Origin: Elusimicrobiota bacterium | Lineage (GTDB): Bacteria > Elusimicrobiota > Elusimicrobia > UBA1565 > UBA9628 | Assembly (NCBI GenBank): GCA_016212855.1 | Contig: JACRDP010000019.1 | Span: 1-64,000, forward strand | Direction: 5' to 3' | Length of the DNA: 64,000 bases | Part shown: positions 49,814 to 57,852 of the stretch, in pieces | Layout of the letters: each line of letters opens with the position of its first letter | Numbering within the stretch: position 1 is the first letter of the stretch | Notes under the pieces: model-generated | The model's database searches: none | Told to the model about the DNA's origin: nothing | Seen by the model: the letters and a program-made list of their open reading frames with translations, nothing else | Made by a program: the position numbers and the translations under genes

Positions 49814-51027
49814 TGCTGCGCCTCGCCTGGCGCAACGTCTGGCGCAACCGCCGCCGCAGCCTGATCAACGTGGCGGCGATGGGCTTCGGCCTCGCCGCGA
49901 TCATGTTCGGCCAAAGCATGATGCGCTCCCTGCAGTACCAGCTCATCGAGAAGGCGACGGGCTCCTTCACCGGCCACGTGCGCGTCGAGCGGCGCGACAT
50001 AGACGAGCCCAAGTTCCCGGATAAGTTTATGACCGACCCCGAGCCCGCCGCGAAGCTGCTCGCCGCCGACCCGCGCGTCCTCGCCTGGGGGCGGCGCATT
50101 CATCTGACGGGCCTCATCTCTTCTCCGAACAAGTCCCTGGGCGCCCTGATCTGCGCGGTCGAGCCCGAGAAGGAAAAGATCATCACCGACATGGCCACCT
50201 ACATCAAGCAGGGCCATTACCTCGAGCCCGGGACCAAGGGCATCGTCATGGGCCACAAGATCGCCGGTCGCCTCGACGTCCGCCTCGGCGAGAAGGTCGT
50301 GCTCATGGCGCAGGCCGCCGACGGCTCGATGGGCGCGGAGGCCTTCCGCCTCGTCGGCATTCACGAGACGGGCTCAGAATCCTTTGATGGCCAGATGGTC
50401 TGGGTGCCGCTGGCGGCCATGCAGGAACTGCTGGTGCGCCCGGGCCAGGCCAACGAGCTCGCGGCCAAGCTCTACGACATCGAGCAAGCCGACGCCGTCG
50501 CCGCCGATATCGACGCGAAGATCGGCCCCGGCAACGTCGGGGCGATGTCGTGGAAGCTCATCGACAAGGAGATCATCGGCATTCAAGCTTTCCAGGACGG
50601 CATGCTGACGATCATCCTCGGCATCGTGTTCGCCATCGTAGCCCTGGGAATCCTCAATACACAGCTCATGAGCCTCTTCGAGCGCGTGCGCGAGTTCGGC
50701 GTGCTCATGGCGATGGGCGCGCGCCCGCGCTGGATCGTGCGGCTGCTCATCATGGAGTCGGCCTTGCTCGGGCTCGTCGGCACGGCCCTCGGCCTCTCCG
50801 TCGGCTCCGCCTTGATCGCGCACTTCGGCCGCGCCGGCCTGTTCCTGCCCGTGGGCGACGCCTTCAAGTACTTCCTGCCCTTCCCGTCCGTCATCTTCCT
50901 GCGCCCGTCCTGGTGGATGCACTCCTTCGCGTGCGGCACGGTCTTCCTCGTGACCTTGCTCGCCACCTTGCCTCCGGCCCTTCGGGCCGGGCGCTTAAAA
51001 CCGTCGGAGGCGCTGCGCCATGTCTAA
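49813..51027 (+). CDS. ABC transporter permease, LolC/E-MacB (FtsX) type
   Basis: 404 residues. One membrane segment near the N-terminus (about 15-35) precedes a large periplasmic domain (about 40-255), and three more segments are at the end (about 268-290, 315-340, 360-385), the FtsX/LolE topology. FtsX motifs include LGILNTQLMSLFERVREFGV and MAMGARPRWIVRLLIMES. These mechanotransmission-type permeases extract a substrate from the outer leaflet of the inner membrane for a periplasmic carrier. The preceding gene encodes such a carrier and the following one the ATPase (8-base overlap, 51020-51027). Confidence 0.92.
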   Translation: MLRLAWRNVWRNRRRSLINVAAMGFGLAAIMFGQSMMRSLQYQLIEKATGSFTGHVRVERRDIDEPKFPDKFMTDPEPAAKLLAADPRVLAWGRRIHLTGLISSPNKSLGALICAVEPEKEKIITDMATYIKQGHYLEPGTKGIVMGHKIAGRLDVRLGEKVVLMAQAADGSMGAEAFRLVGIHETGSESFDGQMVWVPLAAMQELLVRPGQANELAAKLYDIEQADAVAADIDAKIGPGNVGAMSWKLIDKEIIGIQAFQDGMLTIILGIVFAIVALGILNTQLMSLFERVREFGVLMAMGARPRWIVRLLIMESALLGLVGTALGLSVGSALIAHFGRAGLFLPVGDAFKYFLPFPSVIFLRPSWWMHSFACGTVFLVTLLATLPPALRAGRLKPSEALRHV

Positions 51028-51724
51028 GCACTTGCATGCGCCGCTCGTTCAAACGCACGGCGTGGAAAAAGTCTATGCCGCGGCCTCGAAGATCGCCGCA
51101 CTCAAGGGCGTCGATCTCATCGTCGAGCGCGGCGAGTTCACCGCGCTCGCGGGCCCGTCCGGCTCCGGTAAATCGACCCTCCTCAACATTATCGGCACGC
51201 TCGACCGTCCCACGAAGGGCACCGTCAGCTACGACGGCAAGGTCATCTCCACGCTCGACGTCGACGAGCTCTCCGACTTCCGTCTCCACGCCCTCGGCTT
51301 CGTGTTCCAGTCCTACAACCTGATTCCCGTGCTCACCGCCGCCGAGAACGCCGAGTACCCGCTCGTCCTGCAGGGTGTGGAGCCCGCGAAGCGCCGCAAG
51401 CTCTCGCACGAGGCGCTCAAGCTCGTCGGCCTCGAGCATTACGCCGAGCGCCGCCCCGACATGCTCTCCGGCGGCCAGCAGCAGCGCGTCGCCGTCGCGC
51501 GCGCGATCATCCACCGCCCCTCGCTCATCCTCGCCGACGAGCCCACCGCCAACCTCGACTCGAAGACCGGCGCGCAGCTGCTCGACCTGATGGAAGACCT
51601 CAACAAGGACCACGGCATCACCTTCCTGTTCTCGAGCCACGACCAGGCGGTGCTCGAGCGCGCGCGCCGCGTCGTGCGCCTGCAGGACGGCGAGCTCAAG
51701 GCCGATGAAGTTCGCGCTCGCTAG
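51020..51724 (+). CDS. ABC transporter ATPase, LolD/MacB type
   Basis: 234 residues. Walker A is GPSGSGKST (residues 44-52), the Q-loop is FVFQSYNLIPVLTAAENAE, the signature is LSGGQQQRVAVARAI, Walker B is LILADEPTANLD and the switch His is in FSSHD. The Q-loop NLIPVLTA pattern is characteristic of the LolD/MacB/FtsE group, which pairs with FtsX-type permeases such as the upstream gene. It should hydrolyse ATP at the inner face to drive the transporter. Its 3' end overlaps the following barrel gene by 20 bases, so translation of the two is probably coupled. Confidence 0.95.
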   Translation: MSKHLHAPLVQTHGVEKVYAAASKIAALKGVDLIVERGEFTALAGPSGSGKSTLLNIIGTLDRPTKGTVSYDGKVISTLDVDELSDFRLHALGFVFQSYNLIPVLTAAENAEYPLVLQGVEPAKRRKLSHEALKLVGLEHYAERRPDMLSGGQQQRVAVARAIIHRPSLILADEPTANLDSKTGAQLLDLMEDLNKDHGITFLFSSHDQAVLERARRVVRLQDGELKADEVRAR

Positions 51725-52853
51725 TTTTCTTTTCCTCCTGGCTATCCCGTCGTCCGCGGGAATGAAGGCCGGCGGATACTTGAAGGACTTCTGGCAGTAC
51801 TCGACCTCCGCTCTCGACGGCCGCGCTTACAATCTCAACACCGCGCGCGCCCGCCTCGCGCTTGACGCGGACAAAAGCGTCTTCAAGGCTCACGCCGACC
51901 TCGACGCGCAGATCGCCGCGGGCTCCTTCTTCCGCACCACGGAGTTCCGCGTGTTCGGCTACGCCCCGCCCAAGCCCTGGCTCGACATGGAGCACACCGT
52001 CTCCACCGGCACGACCAACGGCTTCGGCATCGGCGCCTACCGGGCCTACGTCGGCCTCGAGGACGAGCGCGCCGTCCTGCGCGCCGGCCGCCAGCGCATC
52101 GCCTGGGGCTCGGGCAAGCTCTGGAACCCGACCGACGTCCTCAACCCGTACGATCCCACCAACGTGGAGCGCGACGAGCGCCGCGGCGTGGACGCGCTGT
52201 ACGCGCGCGCCGGCGTCGGCGACCTCGGCCAGGCCGAACTCGCCTGGGCGCCCAACGACACGTGGATCGACCACGCCTTGCTCGCGCGCGGACGCATGAA
52301 CCGGGAAGGCTGGGATTTCTCCCTCATGGGCGGCAAGATCCCCGGCTCGACCGCCTCGTTCGTCGTCGGCGGCGATCTCGCCGGCGCCTTGTTCGACGGC
52401 ACCGCGCACGCCGAAGCCGCGCGCTTCGACCCGGTCAACGACACGCCGTACTGGAAGGCGGGCCTCGGCTACGACTACAATTTCGCCTCCGACACTAAGT
52501 GGTCGTGGCTGAAGGACTCGGCCTTCGTCTTCGAGGTCTATCACGCCGGCAACGGCCGCGTCGATCCTCTCCGCTACGACTACGCCGCCCTGCGCGCGGG
52601 CCGCGAGCCGGGCGTGGCGAAGGACTACTTCGGCGCGACGTTCTCGAAGGATCTGCATACCTTGCTCAAGCTCGAGTGCGCGACGATCGTCAACGCCGAC
52701 GACGGCTCGACGCTCGCCTACCCGAGCCTGGCCTGGAACGCGCTGAATGACTTTTGGCTCACCGCGGCATGGCGCCGCTTCGGCGGCGACAAGCTCGGTG
52801 AATACGGGCGCCAGCCGAACCAGACCGTGTTGACCGCGCAGTACTGGTTCTGA
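51705..52853 (+). CDS. Outer-membrane barrel of the LolA-like/ABC operon
   Basis: 382 residues with a signal peptide (MKFALASFLFLLAIPSSAG), then barrel-type strands ending in VLTAQYWF. A segment RAGRQRIAWGSGKLWNPTDV resembles the phosphate-selective-porin/DUF1302-like style, in which an RQ-W-G motif is common. It overlaps the ATPase gene by 20 bases and ends the operon, which places it as the outer-membrane end point of the same pathway. It could receive the lipid or lipoprotein from the LolA-like carrier, or form an efflux channel. The exact family is uncertain. Confidence 0.8.
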   Translation: MKFALASFLFLLAIPSSAGMKAGGYLKDFWQYSTSALDGRAYNLNTARARLALDADKSVFKAHADLDAQIAAGSFFRTTEFRVFGYAPPKPWLDMEHTVSTGTTNGFGIGAYRAYVGLEDERAVLRAGRQRIAWGSGKLWNPTDVLNPYDPTNVERDERRGVDALYARAGVGDLGQAELAWAPNDTWIDHALLARGRMNREGWDFSLMGGKIPGSTASFVVGGDLAGALFDGTAHAEAARFDPVNDTPYWKAGLGYDYNFASDTKWSWLKDSAFVFEVYHAGNGRVDPLRYDYAALRAGREPGVAKDYFGATFSKDLHTLLKLECATIVNADDGSTLAYPSLAWNALNDFWLTAAWRRFGGDKLGEYGRQPNQTVLTAQYWF

Positions 52854-52864
52854 CCCCGATTAAT

Positions 52865-53887
52865 TCAGTGCGAGTGGCGGTGATGCAAGTCCGGCCAGTG
52901 CGCATGCGTGTGCTCGAACGGCTCGTGCTCATGCGGGTGTGAGTGCTCGGTCGCCGGCGCGAGTCCAGCGTGTACGTGATGATGATGCCCGTCGTCATGA
53001 CGGTGGCGGTGCTCGTGAGACATCGCCTCGTGACGGTGCGAATGTTCATGGCGCTCGAACGCGAGCAGCGCCAGCGACGCGGCGAGTACAGCCGCCGCGC
53101 CGGCATGAGTCGCCGTGAGCGGCTCGCCGAGCGCCAGCGCGGAAAGCGCCAAACCGAAGAACGGCGCGCTCGCGAACACGATCTGGCTGCGCGTCGCGCC
53201 CAGGCTGCGCGCCGACGCGATGTAGAGTACGAGGCTCGCCCCGTAGGACAGCGCTCCGACGCCGAGCGCGGCCGCCGCGAAACGCGCCGGTGCGGTCCAC
53301 GGCGCCAGCGCGAGGCCGACGGCCAGGTTGACCGCGCCCGCGATAAGGCCCTTCCAGAACGCGAAGCGTTCGGGCGGAAGGCCGTCGACGAGCGCGGTCA
53401 GTTGGTTATCGAGCCCCCAGCAGAGGCACGCGGCCGCGACGAGTCCTCCCGCGCGCATGCCCGCGGCCCGCTCGCCCCACGCCAGGATGATCGCCGCCGC
53501 CGCACCGCCGAGCGCGGCAAGCCAGCCGGCGCGATCGAGAGCGTCATGGAAGAAGAGGGCTCCGAGCGCCGCCGTCGCGATCATCTCGAGCGGGAGCCAG
53601 AGCGATACGGAGGCGGCAGAGGCGGCGCGCAGGCCGAACATCAGCAGCACGGGCGCCGCGACGCCCCCGAAGCCGATCGCGCCGGCGACCCGGGCGAGAG
53701 CGGAGCCATTCAACTTGCGCGCGGGCTTGCCTCGAAGCGCCCAGGGGGCGACGCCAAGCGCGGCGCCGAGATAAAGCAAGCCCGCGAGTTGAAACGGGGG
53801 CAGTTCGACGAGGAGCGCCTTTCCGGCCGGCGCGGCGGCGCCGAATGCCGCGGCCGCGCCGAGGGCGAGCAGAAAGGGCGTTCTCAT
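52865..53887 (-). CDS. EamA/DMT-family transporter with a His-rich cytoplasmic or periplasmic tail
   Basis: 340 residues from the ATG at 53887 (MRTPFLLALGAAAAFG). The start is fixed by TACAAT seven bases upstream; a longer frame begins at 53914. Ten hydrophobic helices form two EamA repeats. After the last helix comes a roughly 65-residue tail in which about every third residue is His (HEHSHRHEAMSHEHRHRHDD and more), ending in HHRHSH. Such tails bind Ni, Co, Zn or Cu in metal transporters and chaperones. It lies next to a heavy-metal RND operon but has its own promoter. Metal export or metal-regulated transport is the natural guess; the EamA core itself does not identify the substrate. Confidence 0.85.
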   Translation of the reverse strand: MRTPFLLALGAAAAFGAAAPAGKALLVELPPFQLAGLLYLGAALGVAPWALRGKPARKLNGSALARVAGAIGFGGVAAPVLLMFGLRAASAASVSLWLPLEMIATAALGALFFHDALDRAGWLAALGGAAAAIILAWGERAAGMRAGGLVAAACLCWGLDNQLTALVDGLPPERFAFWKGLIAGAVNLAVGLALAPWTAPARFAAAALGVGALSYGASLVLYIASARSLGATRSQIVFASAPFFGLALSALALGEPLTATHAGAAAVLAASLALLAFERHEHSHRHEAMSHEHRHRHDDGHHHHVHAGLAPATEHSHPHEHEPFEHTHAHWPDLHHRHSH

Positions 53888-53894
53888 CCCTTCG

Positions 53895-53900
53895 ATTGTA
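53895..53900 (-). promoter_or_regulatory. -10 element of the His-tailed EamA gene (leaderless)
   Basis: TACAAT on the minus strand ends seven bases before the ATG at 53887 and lies between that ATG and the upstream in-frame start at 53914, so the longer version is unlikely. Confidence 0.5.
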
Positions 53901-53972
53901 GCAGGAATTCCCAAAAGGACCGCCGCTCTTCGTCCGGCTCAGCGGTATTTCTCATCGCTCCTACAGGCTTCG

Positions 53973-54299
53973 CTACAGCACGGCCTCGCCGCGCTCGCCG
54001 GTCCTTATCTGAAGCGCGTCGAGGCACGCGATCACGAATATCTTCCCGTCGCCGGGACTGCCGGTATGCGCGTTTTTCGCGATGGCTTGAACCACTTTAT
54101 TCGCGTCAACGTCCTGGACGACGATTTCAAGCTTGGTCCGCTCCGCTGATTCGAGCAGGCCTTCGTCCGAGACGCCATCGGACCGCTGGTAGCCGCGGAC
54201 ATGGGACACCGTGCAGCCGGGCAAGCCCTTCATCGCGCGGAGTGCTCTCAAGACCTTCTCCAACACCGGGGTTTGAATGATGGCTTTGATCTCCTTCAT
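53973..54299 (-). CDS. P-II (GlnB-like) family protein of the metal-efflux operon
   Basis: 108 residues with the P-II layout: KEIKAIIQTPVLEKVLRAL at the start, a B-loop with TGSPGDGKIFV and the C-terminal RTGERGEAVL. The T-loop (about 37-55) lacks the usual uridylylated Tyr context and is unlike nitrogen-regulator GlnB/GlnK. It sits immediately after a CzcA-type pump gene with a strong AGGAGG site (54305-54310). P-II-like proteins at the end of heavy-metal RND operons are a known arrangement with an unsettled role, possibly metal or nucleotide sensing. It should not be annotated as a nitrogen regulator. Confidence 0.85.
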   Translation of the reverse strand: MKEIKAIIQTPVLEKVLRALRAMKGLPGCTVSHVRGYQRSDGVSDEGLLESAERTKLEIVVQDVDANKVVQAIAKNAHTGSPGDGKIFVIACLDALQIRTGERGEAVL

Positions 54300-54313
54300 C
54301 GGATCCTCCTGAA

Positions 54314-57300
54314 CTATATTTCGACCGCTCGCTCTCCCATCTTATCCTCCATGAGCAGGTAAAGCGCGGGCAGGACGGCCAAGGTCAGCAAGGTCGAGGA
54401 GAAAATGCCGCCGATGACGACGGCGGCCAGCGGCTTTTGCACCTCGGAGCCGACCCCGCTCGACATCATCATGGGAAGAAAGCCGAAGATGTCCACGAGC
54501 GCCGTCATCAAGACCGGACGCAGGCGCAGCAGCGCGCCTTCTTTGACGAGCGCCTCGCCCCGCTTTCCCTCGCGGCGCAGATCGTTGAAGTAGCTCATGA
54601 GGACCACGCCGTTGAGCACGGCGATGCCGGACAGCGCGATGAAGCCGACGCCCGCCGAGATGCTGAAGGGTAGGCCGTTGGCCATGAGGCCGATGACGCC
54701 GCCGACGAGCGCCATCGGCACGCCGAGGGAGATCAGCGCCGTCTGATAGGCGTTGTTGAACGCCGCGTAGATCATCATCAGCGCGAGCAGGATCGCCAGC
54801 GGCGCCAGCACCAAGAGACGCGAGCGCGCCTGCTGGAGGTTCTTGAAAGTGCCGCCCCACTCGACGTAGTAGCCGAGCGGCAGCTTGACCTGCCGTTCGA
54901 CCTCGCGCTGCGCTTCGAGCACGAAGCTTTCCGTGTCGCGTCCGCGCGGGTTGATCATGACGGCGGCGCGGCGCTTGCCGTTCTCGCGCATGATCGTGCC
55001 GTAGGTCCGCTCGAAGGCGATGTCCGCCGCCTTCGAGAGCGGCCAGGTCGCGTTGGCCCCGATGCCGACCGGAAGATTCCGGATCAACTCGAGGTCCGAA
55101 CGTTGCTCTTCCTTAAGACGCACCAGGATCGGAAAGCGTCGCGCGCCCTCGTAAAAATACCCGGCCTGCTGGCCTCCCAAGGCGATGCCGACGGCCTCGA
55201 GGACCTCGATCGTCGAGACGCCGAGCTGGCGGAGGATGCCCTCCTTGGGCCGTATCCGGAGCAGGGGAGAGGTCCCCTGCAGCTCGGTCTCGACCTCCCC
55301 GGCGCCGCGGACCTTCTCGACGACGGCGGCGACCTCCTTGGTGATCCGCGACAGCTCGTCCATGTCGTCGCCGAAGACCTTGACCGAGACGTCCGCCTTC
55401 GAACCTTCGAGAAGGTCGTTGAAGCGCATCTGGATCGGCTGGCTCGGAAGGACGGACTGGCCGGGCAGCTCAGCGGACAGCTTCTCGAACATGGCCTGAG
55501 CGAGTTCGGACTTCGTTCGCCTCCGCCCGTTGATCTTGGGCCAGTCCTTGAGCGGCTTGAACATGACGTAGTTGTCGGCCTGATGGACGCCCATGGGGTC
55601 GTTGGCGATCTCGGAGGTGCCGAGCTTCGAGAAGGTGTAGGCGACCTCGGGGAACTGCGACACGATGGCCTCGGTCTTCGACTGGATGACGAGCGACTGA
55701 TCGAGGCTGACGTTCACCGGGCGCGTGCCCTGGATCAGAAACGATCCCTCATCGAGTTGGGGCAGGAACTCGCCGCCGAGCCGGAGAAAAAGCCCCACGC
55801 CCAGCGCCGCCGCGGCGACTCCGAGTGCCACGGTGAGCTTGCGCTTTCGCATGACGAAGGCCAGCAGGGGCTCATAGGCGCGTTCGGCCTGACGCATGAG
55901 CCAGGGCTTCACATCCTCCGTCGAGCCGTCGAGGAGGATGCTCGCCAGCGCCGGCACGAAGGTGAAGGAAAGCACGAGGGCCGCCAGCACGGCGAGGATG
56001 AAGGTGATCGCCATGGGCCGGAACATCTTGCCTTCGACGCCGACCAAGGCGAAGACCGGGAGAAACACCGTCACGATGATGATCTGTCCGAACCCGGCGG
56101 CGCTGCGGATGTGCAAGGTCGCTTCGATGATCGCGTCCTTGAGCTCCTTGCCGCTGAGCGCGCGTCCGAGCTCGCAGCGGCGGTCGGCGACGACGCGCAC
56201 GCAGTGGTCGAGGACGATCACGGTGGCGTCGACGACGATGCCGAAGTCGAGCGCGCCGAGGCTCATCAGGTTGCCCGAGATGCCGAAGTATTTCATGCCG
56301 ATGAACGCCATCAGCAGGGAGAGCGGAATCGTCAGCGCCGTGACGAGCGCCGCGCGGACGTTGCCGAGCAGAAGCGCCAGGATGACGACGACGAGACAGG
56401 CACCCGTCAGCAGGTTGTGCTCGACGGTCCCGAGCGTGGCGCTGACGAGCTCGGAGCGGTCGTAGAGGATCTCGAGGCGGTAGCCGGGAGGGAGATCCTT
56501 TTGGATCTCCCGCAGCCGCGCGGCCGCGCGCACGGCGACCGTGCGGCTGTTCTCGCCCATGAGCATCATGACCGTGCCGATCACGGCCTCCTTGCCGCGG
56601 ATCAGGGCCGCGCCGGAGCGCAGTTCGGTGGCCAGCGTGACGTCGGCGACGTCTCCGATCGTCAGCGTCTTCAAGGTCTCGAGCGTGCGAATAGGCACCT
56701 CGCGGATGTCCTGGGTGGTTCTGAAAAGACCGACGGCCTGAATGAGGAACTGTTCCCCGGTCTGCTGGACGTAGCCGCCGCCGACGTTCTGGTTGGCGCG
56801 CTCGAGCGCGTCGATCAGGTCCTTGAAATGCAGGCCGTAGGAGGCGAGCTTACGGATGTCGGGCTGGACATGGAACTGCCGCTCGAAGCCGCCGAGCGCG
56901 TTGACGTCGGCCACGCCCTTGACCGTGAGTAGGCGGGGCTTGACGAACCACTCCTGCAGGGAGCGCAGCTCCATGAGTTGGGCCTCGCGGGCCGCGCCTT
57001 CCGCGGTCTGTTCGGCCTCGAGGCCGTAGTGGATGATCTCGCCGAGGCCGGAGCTGATCGGCCCGGGCTGGGGCTGCACGCCCGGCGGCAGGTTGCCCGC
57101 CGCCTGTTGCAGGCGCTCGGAGACGAGCTGTCGCGCCCGGTAGATGTCGACGTCTTCCTCGAAGATGACGGTGACCTGCGAGAGATTGAAGCGAGTCAGC
57201 GAGCGGACCTGGGTGACTCCCGGCAAGCCACGCATGGCCGTTTCGATGGGAAAAGTCACGTTGCGCTCGGTCTCTTCGGGCGCGAACCCCGCGACGGAGG

Positions 57301-57448
57301 TGTTGATCTGAACCTGGACGTTGGTGACGTCCGGTATGGCGTCGATGGGCAGGTTCTGGAAGGTGATCCAGCCGGCTAGGGCCACGAGCCCGGTCAATAA
57401 GAGGACGGCGCCTCGCTGATAGACGGAAAATCGCGTGATCCAGTTCAT
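54314..57448 (-). CDS. Heavy-metal RND efflux pump, CzcA/CusA family
   Basis: 1044 residues with the RND pattern of 12 membrane helices and two large periplasmic loops. It opens with WITRFSVYQRGAVLLLTGLV and FQNLPIDAIPDVTNVQVQ. The proton-relay motif in helix 4 is DFGIVVDATVIVLDH (about residue 399-410), closer to CzcA (Zn/Co/Cd/Ni) than to the CusA variant. GEFLPQLDEGSFL in the second loop is typical of the HME group. It expels divalent metal ions through a TolC channel; the TolC-like gene and a very short adaptor lie upstream. The start overlaps the adaptor stop by one base (TAATG). Confidence 0.95.
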   Translation of the reverse strand: MNWITRFSVYQRGAVLLLTGLVALAGWITFQNLPIDAIPDVTNVQVQINTSVAGFAPEETERNVTFPIETAMRGLPGVTQVRSLTRFNLSQVTVIFEEDVDIYRARQLVSERLQQAAGNLPPGVQPQPGPISSGLGEIIHYGLEAEQTAEGAAREAQLMELRSLQEWFVKPRLLTVKGVADVNALGGFERQFHVQPDIRKLASYGLHFKDLIDALERANQNVGGGYVQQTGEQFLIQAVGLFRTTQDIREVPIRTLETLKTLTIGDVADVTLATELRSGAALIRGKEAVIGTVMMLMGENSRTVAVRAAARLREIQKDLPPGYRLEILYDRSELVSATLGTVEHNLLTGACLVVVILALLLGNVRAALVTALTIPLSLLMAFIGMKYFGISGNLMSLGALDFGIVVDATVIVLDHCVRVVADRRCELGRALSGKELKDAIIEATLHIRSAAGFGQIIIVTVFLPVFALVGVEGKMFRPMAITFILAVLAALVLSFTFVPALASILLDGSTEDVKPWLMRQAERAYEPLLAFVMRKRKLTVALGVAAAALGVGLFLRLGGEFLPQLDEGSFLIQGTRPVNVSLDQSLVIQSKTEAIVSQFPEVAYTFSKLGTSEIANDPMGVHQADNYVMFKPLKDWPKINGRRRTKSELAQAMFEKLSAELPGQSVLPSQPIQMRFNDLLEGSKADVSVKVFGDDMDELSRITKEVAAVVEKVRGAGEVETELQGTSPLLRIRPKEGILRQLGVSTIEVLEAVGIALGGQQAGYFYEGARRFPILVRLKEEQRSDLELIRNLPVGIGANATWPLSKAADIAFERTYGTIMRENGKRRAAVMINPRGRDTESFVLEAQREVERQVKLPLGYYVEWGGTFKNLQQARSRLLVLAPLAILLALMMIYAAFNNAYQTALISLGVPMALVGGVIGLMANGLPFSISAGVGFIALSGIAVLNGVVLMSYFNDLRREGKRGEALVKEGALLRLRPVLMTALVDIFGFLPMMMSSGVGSEVQKPLAAVVIGGIFSSTLLTLAVLPALYLLMEDKMGERAVEI

Positions 57449-57852
57449 TACTCGGCGCCTCCCTCGGCGTCCATCTGCGCGACGCGCAGCAAGGCGGCGC
57501 CGCGCGTGACGATACGATCGCCGGCCTTGAGCTCGGCCGTACGCACGCTCGCCTTCGTCCCCGGCCGGCCGAGAAGCGTTACCTTAATAAGCTTGAACCA
57601 GCCTTCCCGGAGCCTGTAGACACCGATGCGATCCTGAGAATAGACGAGCGCGCTCGCGGGCAGCTGATAGCTCGCCCGCTGCGCGCCGGCGGCCTCCGTT
57701 TTGACCTCGAGAGTCTTCAACGCCGCGTCGGTGAGCCTCATGCCCTTTTCAGGCGAGGTCTCGACGGCCGGCTGCGGCGCGGGTTCCTCCGCGATCGAGA
57801 GCGAGGGAAACGACAGGGCGAGCAGCGCGGCGATGGCGATGATCCGGTTCAT
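57448..57852 (-). CDS. Very short periplasmic adaptor (CusB/CzcB C-terminal part)
   Basis: 134 residues, against roughly 350-500 for normal RND adaptors. A signal peptide (MNRIIAIAALLALSFPSLSIA) is followed by about 110 residues matching only the beta-barrel and membrane-proximal end of CusB/CzcB: LPASALVYSQDRIGVYRLRE, then LKAGDRIVTRGAALLRVAQM near the end. The lipoyl and alpha-hairpin domains that reach the TolC channel are absent, and there is no room for them: the TolC-like gene overlaps its start by ATGA (57849-57852), and the pump start overlaps its stop. It is therefore either a reduced but working adaptor or a deletion remnant kept in frame. Confidence 0.75.
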   Translation of the reverse strand: MNRIIAIAALLALSFPSLSIAEEPAPQPAVETSPEKGMRLTDAALKTLEVKTEAAGAQRASYQLPASALVYSQDRIGVYRLREGWFKLIKVTLLGRPGTKASVRTAELKAGDRIVTRGAALLRVAQMDAEGGAE

